Shown here piece by piece: positions 24,472 through 33,490 of a DNA stretch of 64,000 nt (positions are counted from its first letter, which is position 1; each line of letters starts with the position of its first letter). Source of the stretch: Ruminococcaceae bacterium UBA6413. GTDB taxonomy: Bacteria; Bacillota; Clostridia; Oscillospirales; Ruminococcaceae. The notes below the pieces were generated by a model. It ran no database searches, had not been told where the DNA came from, and worked only from the letters and a program-made list of their open reading frames with translations. The position numbers and the translations under genes are program-made. The stretch is taken from contig DJPL01000012.1 in the NCBI GenBank assembly GCA_002437415.1, positions 10,264 to 74,263 of the forward strand, read 5' to 3'.

Positions 24472-26585
24472 AAAGGATAAGCGTAAGCGAGAACGGCATA
24501 AATATAGTGCTTGATATCGAGGATAACGATCAGATAAAGCTGATGCACTTTTCGGCTCTGCCTTTCAATGAAAACGACATATGGAACGAGATGTTTGAAA
24601 AGGATCATGTAGGCTGCTTTGATATAGCGCAGGTTGAAATTGCGGGACTTGACCGCCCTTGCGAGCGTCACGGAACAAAGTACATAGTGACCGCTCCCGC
24701 CTACAGATTGAAATACAAAGATTTTTCCGATACCCGCGACGATATCGGCAGGCTGATAAAGGTAACGCAGTTTGACGAGCCGACAGGCATAGAGGTCATC
24801 AGCACATTCCGCTTCTATGACGGAATAAGCATAGTGCGCACATATACGGAGGTGAGGAACACCTCGGACATCGAAACCTACACGCTGACCTATGTTTCAT
24901 CGTTCAACTATCTCGGCTTCGAAAAAGAGGGCATTCTTCCGCGTGACGAAAAGTTCATTATAAAGATACCGCATAACTCGTGGCAGAAGGAAATGCTGTG
25001 GCAGGACTATACCTTTGAACAGCTCGGTATGCCGCAGTCGCAAAGCGACGGCTGGGAGCACTGCGGCAAGGCGATAAATATAACCAATATCGGTAACTGG
25101 TCTACTAACGAATACCTGCCTATGGGTTATATTCAGAACACTGAAACAGGAAGCGGACTTTTCTGGCAGATAGAGCATAACGGCTCGTGGCACTGGGAGA
25201 TAAGCGACCAGAGAGGGCATTTCTATCTTGCACTCAGCGGACCTAACGAACAGCAGTCGCACTGGTTCAAAAGCCTTGCACCGGGGGAGAGCTTTACTTC
25301 CGTTCCCGCCGCAGTGGGCGTATGCCGTGATTTTGACGAGGGTATGGGTGAGCTTACAAGATATCGCCGTGCGATACGAAGAAAGAACACCGACAACGAA
25401 AAGCTTGCCGTTATCTTCAACGACTATATGAACTGCCTGTGGGGCGACCCGACAGAGGAAAAGGAAATGCCGCTTATAAAAGCCGCCGCAGAGGCAGGCT
25501 GTGAATATTACTGCATTGACTGCGGCTGGTATGCGGACGGCTTCTGGTGGGACAGCGTAGGCGAGTGGCAGGAGAACCGCCGCCGCTTCCCGAACGGACT
25601 AAAGAATGTCACCGATGAGATAAGAAAATACGGTATGATACCGGGCGTATGGCTTGAAATTGAAGTAATGGGCATAAACTGCGAGATGGCGAAGAAAGTG
25701 CCCGATGAGTGGTTCTTTATGCGCCACGGAAAGCGCGTATACGACCGTTCGCGCTATCAGCTTGATTTCTCCAACCCCGAGGTCAGCGCCTATGCCGACA
25801 GTGTAATAGACCGCCTTGTAAAGGACTATGGCGTAGGCTATATCAAGATGGATTACAACATAGAGCCGGGTATAGGAACAGAGGTAGGCTGTGACAGCGT
25901 CGGCGAGGGACTTATGCGCCACGAAAAGGCATATCTTAAATGGCTTGACGGCGTGTTCGCGCGTTACCCCGAGCTTATTATCGAGAACTGCTCGAGCGGC
26001 GGTATGAGAATAGACTATGCGATGCTCAGCCGCTATTCTATCCAGTCGACAAGCGATCAGGACAATTACAGAAAATACGCGACCATAGCGGCAAATGCAC
26101 CGACAGGACTTTGCCCGGAGCAGAGCGCTATATGGTCATATCCGCTGACAGACGGCGACAGGGAAGAGGTCGTGTTCAATATGGTGAATGCTATGACACA
26201 GCGTATTCATCAGAGCGGACACCTTGCTAACCTTAGCCCCGAGCGCAAGGCACTCGTAAAGGAAGCGCTCGACTGCTACAAGAATATCCGCAGTGATATC
26301 AAAAGCTCAGTGCCGTTCTGGCCTTTAGGCTTGTCACATATCGGCGATGAATGGGTCGCGCTCGGACTTAGATCGGGCGATAAGGCTTATCTTGCCGTAT
26401 GGCGCAGACAGGGAAAGAGTGAGTGCTGTAATATCCCGATAAGATACGCGACGGAAAACGCGAAGGTACGCTGTATCTATCCGTCGTTTGACGAGGGTAA
26501 GCATACATTTAATCCGCTGTCAAGGTCGCTTTCGGTAAGACTGCCCGAATGCTATACCGCAAGACTTTTTGAAATAGAACTGTAA
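24468..26585 (+). CDS. GH36 alpha-galactosidase
   Basis: 705 residues. It removes alpha-1,6-galactose from raffinose-type sugars or galactomannan. N-terminal beta-supersandwich (~1-290), (beta/alpha)8 barrel (~300-620), C-terminal beta domain. The barrel shows YYCIDCGWY, PGVWLE, the nucleophile D462 in YIKMDYN, ENCSSGG, and the likely acid/base D530 in STSDQDN. No signal peptide, so it acts on imported oligosaccharides. It is shorter than some GH36 enzymes but complete. It is the last gene of the Nudix-thioesterase-GH36 unit; galE upstream and the GH26 mannanase at 60.8 kb fit a galactomannan-using lifestyle. Confidence 0.92.
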   Translation: MKRISVSENGINIVLDIEDNDQIKLMHFSALPFNENDIWNEMFEKDHVGCFDIAQVEIAGLDRPCERHGTKYIVTAPAYRLKYKDFSDTRDDIGRLIKVTQFDEPTGIEVISTFRFYDGISIVRTYTEVRNTSDIETYTLTYVSSFNYLGFEKEGILPRDEKFIIKIPHNSWQKEMLWQDYTFEQLGMPQSQSDGWEHCGKAINITNIGNWSTNEYLPMGYIQNTETGSGLFWQIEHNGSWHWEISDQRGHFYLALSGPNEQQSHWFKSLAPGESFTSVPAAVGVCRDFDEGMGELTRYRRAIRRKNTDNEKLAVIFNDYMNCLWGDPTEEKEMPLIKAAAEAGCEYYCIDCGWYADGFWWDSVGEWQENRRRFPNGLKNVTDEIRKYGMIPGVWLEIEVMGINCEMAKKVPDEWFFMRHGKRVYDRSRYQLDFSNPEVSAYADSVIDRLVKDYGVGYIKMDYNIEPGIGTEVGCDSVGEGLMRHEKAYLKWLDGVFARYPELIIENCSSGGMRIDYAMLSRYSIQSTSDQDNYRKYATIAANAPTGLCPEQSAIWSYPLTDGDREEVVFNMVNAMTQRIHQSGHLANLSPERKALVKEALDCYKNIRSDIKSSVPFWPLGLSHIGDEWVALGLRSGDKAYLAVWRRQGKSECCNIPIRYATENAKVRCIYPSFDEGKHTFNPLSRSLSVRLPECYTARLFEIEL

Positions 26586-26600
26586 CGGCAGGCTTAAGTG

Positions 26601-26629
26601 TTGACTTTTATACTTTAGTGTGGTAAAAT
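26601..26629 (+). promoter_or_regulatory. Promoter of the yerC-led operon
   Basis: TTGACT (26601-26606), 17 bases, TAAAAT (26624-26629). Downstream, GGGGTAC (26645-26651) and GTACCCC (26653-26659) form a near-perfect palindrome, a possible operator or leader hairpin. Confidence 0.7.
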
Positions 26630-26684
26630 AGTTATATTATCAGAGGGGTACTGTACCCCGTGGCTTTTGAGAAAGGGAAACACA

Positions 26685-26978
26685 ATGAACACAAAACTTG
26701 TTTCAAAGGATAAGGACGAGCTTTTCAAGGCAATAATGGAGCTTAACAGCGTTGAAGAATGCTATAACTTTTTTGAGGATCTGTGCACCATAAGAGAGCT
26801 TGAGTCAATGGCTCAGCGTCTGCACGTTGCAAAGCTGCTTGTCGAGGGCAGAGTGTACAGTGACATTGTAGAAGAAACAGGAGCCAGCACCGCTACTATC
26901 AGCCGTGTAAACAGATCGTTACAGGGCGGAAATGACGGATATTCCATCGTTTTTGACAGAATGAAGGGTAAAGACTGA
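26685..26978 (+). CDS. YerC/TrpR-related DNA-binding protein
   Basis: 97 residues, ATG 26685 with AAAGGGAAA upstream. It contains the YerC/YecD signature: MELNSVEECYNFFEDLCT, then IRELESMAQRLHVAKLL and a helix-turn-helix EETGASTATISRVNRSL, homologous to the tryptophan repressor fold. Family members are regulators of uncertain target; in Bacillus yerC lies near DNA-repair genes. As first gene of a run with methyltransferase, hslO, recJ and relA it may control its own operon. Confidence 0.85.
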   Translation: MNTKLVSKDKDELFKAIMELNSVEECYNFFEDLCTIRELESMAQRLHVAKLLVEGRVYSDIVEETGASTATISRVNRSLQGGNDGYSIVFDRMKGKD

Positions 26979-26994
26979 CCGAAAGGGTGATAAT

Positions 26995-27744
26995 ATGTCG
27001 GCATACGGTTGTTTTGCGGACGTTTATGATACGCTGACTTCCAATATCGACTATAAGGAGCTTGCGGAGTATTACGACAGGATAATCACAGCCCACGGCG
27101 GCAAAAGGGGCATACTTCTTGACCTTGCCTGCGGCACGGGCAGTATGGCTATGCAGTTTTCCGCTCTCGGATACGATGTTATCGGGGTGGATCTCAGCAC
27201 CGAAATGCTGAGTATAGCAAAGGAAAAGCCGCACGATAGCATAGAATATCTGTGTCAGGATATGTGCGAGCTTGATATGTACGGCACTATCGATGTGACC
27301 GTATGCGTGCTTGACAGCATAAACCACCTTGACAGCGCAGAGGATATACTGCGGTGCTTTAAGTCCGTATCGCTATTTTGCGACCCGACAGGGCTTTTCG
27401 TGTTTGATATCAACACGGTGAAAAAGCACAGAGAGGTGCTTGCGGACAACACATTCGTATACGACACGGATAATGTCTACTGCGTATGGCAGAATTATCT
27501 TGACGGCGACAGTGACGACAACAGGGTAGATATTGCGCTTGATATCTTTACAGAGAGCGAGGACGGCGCATATTACCGCTCATACGAGGATTTTTCCGAG
27601 ATAGCATTACCGCTTGTTAAGATTGAAGAACTGCTCCGCAAGGCGGGCTTTAAGATACTCGACAGATATAATTATATGACAACCGAAAAAGGCAGTGAGG
27701 ACAGCGAGAAGGTGCTTTACTGCTGTGCAAAGGAAGCAGAATAA
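26995..27744 (+). CDS. Class I SAM-dependent methyltransferase
   Basis: 249 residues. Motif I LLDLACGTGSMA is at residues ~38-49, followed by GVDLS (the acidic end of beta-2) and CVLDSINHL (post-motif IV). It resembles the YqeM-type methyltransferases of Firmicutes; the substrate is unknown, and the family includes small-molecule and RNA methylases. GAAAGGGTG is upstream, 16 bases after yerC. The stop TAA is immediately followed by the hslO ATG. Confidence 0.8.
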   Translation: MSAYGCFADVYDTLTSNIDYKELAEYYDRIITAHGGKRGILLDLACGTGSMAMQFSALGYDVIGVDLSTEMLSIAKEKPHDSIEYLCQDMCELDMYGTIDVTVCVLDSINHLDSAEDILRCFKSVSLFCDPTGLFVFDINTVKKHREVLADNTFVYDTDNVYCVWQNYLDGDSDDNRVDIALDIFTESEDGAYYRSYEDFSEIALPLVKIEELLRKAGFKILDRYNYMTTEKGSEDSEKVLYCCAKEAE

Positions 27745-28620
27745 ATGGGAAAGATAGTAAGAGCCTTATCGGCGGACGGCAGTGCGCTTTGCAGTGCCAT
27801 TGACACTACCGATATAGTAAATGAAATACACAGGATACACGGCACATCGGCTACGGCGTCGGCGGCGGCAGGCAGACTTGCCACTGCGGCTTGCATTATG
27901 GGCGCGCTTATGAAGAATGAGGGCGACAGGCTTGAACTGCGCATAAACGGCGGCGGAAAGATCGGTACGATAACGACCGTTGCCGACTACAGAGGCAATG
28001 TAAAGTGCTGTATGGATAATCCTTATGCGGATCTGCCGCTTAACGCCAAGGGTAAGCTTGATGTCGGCGGAATTGTCGGAACTGACGGCTATCTTGCCGT
28101 TATAAGGGATTTAGGTATGAAAGAGCCGTATGTCGGACAAGTGCCGATAGTCAGCGGCGAGATAGCAATGGACGTAACTCAGTACTACGCCGTAAGCGAG
28201 CAGATACCGACCGTGTGCGCGCTCGGCGTGCTTGTCGATACCGACCTTACAATAAAAAAGGCGGGCGGATATATGATTCAGCTCGTGCCGCCTGTTAATG
28301 AAGCCGCCATCGACTTTATAGAAGAGAATATAAAGGATATGCAGTCCGTTACAAAAATGCTGGAGGACGGACTTACTCCCGAAGAGATAGCGCTCAAGGG
28401 TCTTAAGGGCCTTGACGGCGAGATACTTGACAGCTGGGAAGCGCAGTATTACTGCGACTGCTCAAGAGAGCGCACCGAGCAGGTGCTGATAACGCTCGGC
28501 AAGGACGAACTTGCAAAGCTTGCGGACGAAGACCCTGTTACGGAGGTCTGCTGTCACTTCTGCGACAAAAAATATAAGTTCACATCAGACGAGCTGAAAG
28601 AGCTTATCAAGAGGATATAA
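27745..28620 (+). CDS. hslO: Redox-regulated chaperonin Hsp33
   Basis: 291 residues. A cytosolic holdase switched on by oxidation, it protects unfolding proteins during oxidative stress. The C-terminal zinc switch is intact: C237 and C239 (CDC) with C270 and C273 (CHFC). The N-terminal domain shows the Hsp33 pattern ATAAAGRLATAACIMG (with LRINGGGKIG later). Start abuts the methyltransferase stop with no gap. Confidence 0.95.
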   Translation: MGKIVRALSADGSALCSAIDTTDIVNEIHRIHGTSATASAAAGRLATAACIMGALMKNEGDRLELRINGGGKIGTITTVADYRGNVKCCMDNPYADLPLNAKGKLDVGGIVGTDGYLAVIRDLGMKEPYVGQVPIVSGEIAMDVTQYYAVSEQIPTVCALGVLVDTDLTIKKAGGYMIQLVPPVNEAAIDFIEENIKDMQSVTKMLEDGLTPEEIALKGLKGLDGEILDSWEAQYYCDCSRERTEQVLITLGKDELAKLADEDPVTEVCCHFCDKKYKFTSDELKELIKRI

Positions 28621-28626
28621 TTTCTT

Positions 28627-30645
28627 ATGAAAAAATGGCTTGTCAGAAATACGGACAATGCACTTGCAATGAAGCTTAAGACCGACACCGGACTGCCGAT
28701 GCTGCTTTGCAGTCTGCTTGTCGGAAGAGGAATATACACAGCCGAGCAGGCACAGCAGTATTTCAACGGTACCGAGCTGTCCGACCCACTGCTTATAGCC
28801 GATATGGATAAGGCGGTACAGGCGATAGAGAAAGCGGTCGACAATGAGGTGAAGATAACCGTGTACGGCGACTATGACTGTGACGGCGTTACTTCTACCG
28901 TTATGCTGTACACTCACCTTGACGCTATCGGCGCAGATGTACAGTGGTACATACCAACCCGTGAAGAGGGCTACGGACTGAATGAAAACGCTGTGCGCAA
29001 AATTCACGAGGACGGCACAGGGCTTATAATCACGGTCGACAACGGCGTTTCCGCCGTAAAAGAAGCAGAGCTTATATATGAGCTCGGTATGAAGCTTGTC
29101 ATAACCGACCACCACCAGCTCCCCGAGCTACTGCCGAAGGCGGAAGCAATAGTAAACCCGCACAGGCACGACGATACATCGCCGTATAAGGAGCTTGCGG
29201 GCTGTGGTGTAGCATTAAAGCTCATTATGGCGCTTGAGCATGATACAGACGGCGTTCTCGAACAGTACGCCGATCTTGCGGCGATCGGCACTATAGGCGA
29301 TGTTGTGCCGCTTACCGGTGAGAACCGCGTGATAGTAAAGCGCGGGCTTTTAGAAATGCAGTACAGTGAAAATCAGGGACTGCTGTCGCTTATACACGAG
29401 GCAGGACTTGACGAGGAGAATATAACATCGACGGGCGTTGCGTTCGGCATCTGCCCTCGTATAAATGCCGCGGGACGGTATGAAAGCCCTAAGGCGGCGG
29501 CAGAGCTGTTTATGGCTCAAACACCGCAGATAGCAAGGCTCAAGGCGCAGGAACTGTGTGAGCTGAACAACAAGAGAAAGCAGATCGAAGGTGAGATACT
29601 GGAGTCTGCGAAGGCACAGCTTCAGAGCGACCCTAAGGCTTTCAACTCGCGCGTGCTTATAGTGTGCGGCGAGGGCTGGAACCACGGTATAATAGGTATC
29701 GTCAGCGCAAGACTGCTTGAGCTGTACGAAAAGCCGTGTATAGTTATCGGCATCGAGGGCGACGAGGCGAGAGGCTCGGCGAGAAGCATTGAGGGCTTTT
29801 CGCTTTACACGGCGCTTGACGCGTGCAGTGAGCATTTGACGCGGTTCGGCGGGCATACTAAGGCGGCGGGCTTTTCACTGCCTAAGGATAAGGTCGATGA
29901 TTTTGTCGCACAGCTGAGAGCATATGTGGACGAGAAATTCCCGTCAATGCCTGTTATGGCTGTTGAAGCGGATATAGAGCCGGAGCTGTCCGATCTTGAA
30001 ATATCGTCGGTGGAAAACCTAAAGCATCTTCAGCCGTTCGGCGAGGAAAACACAGCACCGCTGTTTTTGATGAGAAGCTGTACGATAATATCATCGCGGC
30101 CGCTCAAGGACGGCAAGTACACATCATTTACCGCCGAGTACAAGGGCTCACAGTTCAAGTTTCTTTGCTTCGGCATACCATACGATAGGTTCGGGTATTT
30201 CCCGGGCGATAAGGTCGATGTGCTCAGCAATATTGAGATAAACGAATATAATGATAAAAAGAGCGTCAGCGTAAGAGTAAAGGACATACGCAGGAGCGAC
30301 TTTGCACAGGATAAATACTTCGCCGCAAGAAATTTCTATGAGAAGATTTTGCGCGGTGAAAAGGCAGACGCAAGACTGCTCAAACGCATTTTACCCGATA
30401 AGGAGAATATGAAGCTGCCGTTTGACCTTGCAAGGCAGATGACATCAATAGACTCTGCCGCGCAGATCGCAATGTCACACGGGATGAATTACTGCCTGTT
30501 TATGATGTGCCTGCACGTTTTCGCGGAGTTCGGACATCTTAAGCTTGACAGGATAAACGGCATGATGGAGTTTATAAAGGGCGGCAGGCGCATAGAGCTT
30601 GAAAGCTCGGCAGTTGTAAGACGCATAAGAAAGTCGTGCAGCTGA
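28627..30645 (+). CDS. recJ: Single-stranded-DNA-specific exonuclease RecJ
   Basis: 672 residues. It degrades single-stranded DNA 5' to 3' in recombination and mismatch or base-excision repair. DHH-family motifs: YGDYDCDG with D82, D84, D86; D161-H162-H163 in TDHH; and the DHHA1 part with GWNHGIIGIVSARL and GGHTKAAGFSL near residue 415. An OB-fold follows, and the C-terminal ~120 residues form an extra domain seen in Firmicutes RecJ. It lies six bases after hslO. Confidence 0.95.
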   Translation: MKKWLVRNTDNALAMKLKTDTGLPMLLCSLLVGRGIYTAEQAQQYFNGTELSDPLLIADMDKAVQAIEKAVDNEVKITVYGDYDCDGVTSTVMLYTHLDAIGADVQWYIPTREEGYGLNENAVRKIHEDGTGLIITVDNGVSAVKEAELIYELGMKLVITDHHQLPELLPKAEAIVNPHRHDDTSPYKELAGCGVALKLIMALEHDTDGVLEQYADLAAIGTIGDVVPLTGENRVIVKRGLLEMQYSENQGLLSLIHEAGLDEENITSTGVAFGICPRINAAGRYESPKAAAELFMAQTPQIARLKAQELCELNNKRKQIEGEILESAKAQLQSDPKAFNSRVLIVCGEGWNHGIIGIVSARLLELYEKPCIVIGIEGDEARGSARSIEGFSLYTALDACSEHLTRFGGHTKAAGFSLPKDKVDDFVAQLRAYVDEKFPSMPVMAVEADIEPELSDLEISSVENLKHLQPFGEENTAPLFLMRSCTIISSRPLKDGKYTSFTAEYKGSQFKFLCFGIPYDRFGYFPGDKVDVLSNIEINEYNDKKSVSVRVKDIRRSDFAQDKYFAARNFYEKILRGEKADARLLKRILPDKENMKLPFDLARQMTSIDSAAQIAMSHGMNYCLFMMCLHVFAEFGHLKLDRINGMMEFIKGGRRIELESSAVVRRIRKSCS

Positions 30646-30673
30646 AAATACGGAGTGAACGGAGGCGATAAGC

Positions 30674-32851
30674 ATGACATATACGATAGATATGCTTATT
30701 GATAAGATAAAGGACGTAGGAAAGAGCTATGACCTTGATAAAATACAGGCGGCTTATGAGCTTGCGGAAAAAGCTCACGCGGGAGTTTTCCGCTCATCGG
30801 GCGAGCCTTATATATCGCACCCCGTAGCGGTAGCATATATACTTGTAGAGCAGTTCTGCATGGATACGGATACTATCTGTGCCGCGCTTCTGCACGATGT
30901 TGTAGAGGATACCGATGTCGGACTTGACGTTATACAAAAGAAGTTCGGCGAAGACGTGGCACGCCTTGTAGACGGCGTAACAAAGATAGGGCAGGTACCA
31001 CTGAATACCAGAGAGGAACAGCAGGCGGAGAATATCCGTAAGATACTTATCGCGATGTCAAAGGATATCCGTGTTATAATCATAAAGCTTGCCGACAGGC
31101 TTCACAATATGAGAACCCTTGCAAGCAGACCCCCCGAAAAACAGCGCAAGACCTCGCTTGAAACGATGAACTTCTATGCGCCTATCGCGCACAGACTCGG
31201 TATCAGCGATGTCAAGGAGGAGATGGAGGATCTTTCTCTGCGCTATCTTGACCCTTACGGCTTCAAGGAGATAGAGTCACTGCTTGATGTCCATAAGAAC
31301 GAACGCGATACGTTCATTGATAAAATAAAGGGTATGATAAGAGAACGTATATCCGATATCCAGCCCCCGCCGATAATCGAGGGCAGGGTAAAGAGCATAT
31401 ACAGCATCTATAAAAAGGTCTACATCAAGGGCAAGGATTTCTCGGAGATATATGATATCTATGCGGTAAGAATTATTCTTCAGACGGTAGTAGAGTGCTA
31501 TAACGTGCTCGGAATAATACACGATATGTTCCGTCCTATACCTTACCGCTTCAAGGATTATATCGCTATGCCGAAGCCCAACCGCTATCAGTCGCTTCAT
31601 ACAACGGTGATAGGCAGAGAGGGTATACCGTTTGAGGTGCAGATAAGAACGCAGGAGATGCACAATACCGCTCAGTACGGTATCGCGGCACACTGGAAGT
31701 ATAAAGCGGGAATATCGGGCAACGTTGCGGGCGAAAAGCGCTTCGACTGGATAAGGCAGCTGCTTGAGCAACAGCAGGAAGCCGACGATGTCGAGCAGAT
31801 ATCCGAGGCTATCAAGGTCGACCTTGCACCCGACGATGTGTATGTATTCACGCCCAAGGGCGATGTTATAACACTGCCTGCGGGCTCAAACGTAATAGAC
31901 TTTGCTTATGCTATCCATACTCAGGTCGGCAATAAAATGACCGGCGCTAAGGTCGGCGGCAGAATGGTGCAGCTTGACCATACGCTCCATACGGGCGATA
32001 TTGTCGAGATACTGACAAGCGGAAGTGACAACTACGGTCCTAATCGTAACTGGAGCGAGATAGCAAAGACAAACGAAGCCAAGGCAAAGATAAGAGCGTG
32101 GTTCAAGCGTGAGCGCAGAGAAGAGAATATAGAGTGCGGCAAGGCGGCGTTTGAAAAGGAAATACGCAGAAACAACATTACGGTTGACGATGATATCCTT
32201 TTGCAGGCGGCTCACCGTCAGCGCTTATCAACGGTCGACGATCTGTATGCGGCTATAGGCTACGGCGGCGTACAGCTTACAAAGATAATCACGCGTTTAA
32301 AGGAAGAGCAGGTAAAGCAACAGCGCCTTAACGCGGCTCAGGCTCAGCCTATAGATATCGAAAAGACTATAGCGGACAACAACAAGAGAGCACAGAAGAA
32401 CGGCGTTGTCCTTGACGGAATTGACGACTGCGCGGTTAAGTATGCGCAGTGCTGTAATCCGCTCCCGGGTGATGATATAATGGGCTTTATCACCCGTGGC
32501 TACGGCGTTTCTATCCATAAGGCGGACTGCCAGAACGTGAAGCTCGGTATGCAGGGCGAAAACAAGGACCGATGGGTAAAGGCGCACTGGGCGGTAAATT
32601 CAAGCAGTGCGTTCAGAGCGACTATCGATATCATCGCAGACGACAGAACGGCGCTTATTGCAGATGTCACAACGGCGATAGCAAGCAATCATCTGCCTAT
32701 ACACGAGATAAACGCACATTCGCTCAAAAACGGTAATGCGAACATTATTATTACTATCGAGGTCAGCGGTATCGACCAGCTGAAGAGCATCATACTGCGC
32801 CTTCAGAAGATACCGGGAGTTATTTCTGCCGAAAGGACAGGTAAACAGTAA
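30674..32851 (+). CDS. relA: Bifunctional (p)ppGpp synthetase/hydrolase
   Basis: 725 residues. Order: HD hydrolase (residues ~20-190, H74 and D75 in LLHDVVEDTD), synthetase (~225-350 with RVKSIYSIYKK and AMPKPNRYQSLHTTV), TGS (~395-455), zinc-finger/helical region with CCNPLPGDD, and a C-terminal ACT domain. It makes and degrades the stringent-response alarmone, sensing uncharged tRNA on the ribosome. GGAGGCG precedes the start, 28 bases after recJ. It shares one base (TAATG) with the metallo-hydrolase gene. Confidence 0.95.
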   Translation: MTYTIDMLIDKIKDVGKSYDLDKIQAAYELAEKAHAGVFRSSGEPYISHPVAVAYILVEQFCMDTDTICAALLHDVVEDTDVGLDVIQKKFGEDVARLVDGVTKIGQVPLNTREEQQAENIRKILIAMSKDIRVIIIKLADRLHNMRTLASRPPEKQRKTSLETMNFYAPIAHRLGISDVKEEMEDLSLRYLDPYGFKEIESLLDVHKNERDTFIDKIKGMIRERISDIQPPPIIEGRVKSIYSIYKKVYIKGKDFSEIYDIYAVRIILQTVVECYNVLGIIHDMFRPIPYRFKDYIAMPKPNRYQSLHTTVIGREGIPFEVQIRTQEMHNTAQYGIAAHWKYKAGISGNVAGEKRFDWIRQLLEQQQEADDVEQISEAIKVDLAPDDVYVFTPKGDVITLPAGSNVIDFAYAIHTQVGNKMTGAKVGGRMVQLDHTLHTGDIVEILTSGSDNYGPNRNWSEIAKTNEAKAKIRAWFKRERREENIECGKAAFEKEIRRNNITVDDDILLQAAHRQRLSTVDDLYAAIGYGGVQLTKIITRLKEEQVKQQRLNAAQAQPIDIEKTIADNNKRAQKNGVVLDGIDDCAVKYAQCCNPLPGDDIMGFITRGYGVSIHKADCQNVKLGMQGENKDRWVKAHWAVNSSSAFRATIDIIADDRTALIADVTTAIASNHLPIHEINAHSLKNGNANIIITIEVSGIDQLKSIILRLQKIPGVISAERTGKQ

Positions 32852-33489
32852 TGGAAGTAAAGACACTTACCTTAGGCGAGCTTGGCACAAACTGCTATAT
32901 CGTCACAAGCGTTGCGGGTAATGCCGCGGTAATCGACCCTGCGGACGACGCACAGCGTATACTTGATACGCTGAAGGCGGATAGTGCGGAGCTTAAGATG
33001 ATACTGCTTACCCACGGTCATTTTGATCATACGGGGGCGGTCGCAGAGCTTAAAGAACAGACAGGAGCAAAGGTATACATTCACGCCAAGGACGAATGTA
33101 TGCTTGACGACACGATAAAGAACGTTGCATATCTTTGCCCCGATTATTCATACAAGCCGTTCTCGGCAGATGTACTGCTTTCGGACGGCGACATAATACG
33201 ACTTGATGAGATAGAGTTCAGCGTTATGAATACCCCCGGACATACGGCAGGCAGTGTGGTTTATTTTGCGGATAACTGTATGTTCGCGGGTGATACGATA
33301 TTCGAGGGCTCGGCAGGCAGGACCGATTTCTATTCGGGCGACTACATTGCACAGCGCAACAGCCTTGCAAGGCTTGCCGCACTGCGCGAGGATTATCTGA
33401 TTTATCCGGGTCACGGAGGAACCACTACATTAAAGCAGGAAAAGCAGTTCAATCCGTTCCTCGGACAAAGCCCGGTGGATTTTTTCTGA
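32851..33489 (+). CDS. MBL-fold metallo-hydrolase (glyoxalase II-like)
   Basis: 212 residues with the metal motif THGHFDH (H55, H57, D59, H60), later H of TPGHTAG, and the AGDTIFEGSAGRTD and GHGG stretches. These are typical of the YqgX/GloB-like group, which hydrolyses thioesters such as S-lactoylglutathione analogues; the true substrate is unknown. It directly follows relA (overlap of one base), as in many Firmicutes. Cytoplasmic. Confidence 0.9.
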   Translation: MEVKTLTLGELGTNCYIVTSVAGNAAVIDPADDAQRILDTLKADSAELKMILLTHGHFDHTGAVAELKEQTGAKVYIHAKDECMLDDTIKNVAYLCPDYSYKPFSADVLLSDGDIIRLDEIEFSVMNTPGHTAGSVVYFADNCMFAGDTIFEGSAGRTDFYSGDYIAQRNSLARLAALREDYLIYPGHGGTTTLKQEKQFNPFLGQSPVDFF

Positions 33490-33490
33490 T

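Noticed and set aside
30674..32851. Separate small alarmone synthetase
   Set aside because: The gene is a full-length bifunctional RelA/SpoT with HD, synthetase, TGS and ACT regions.
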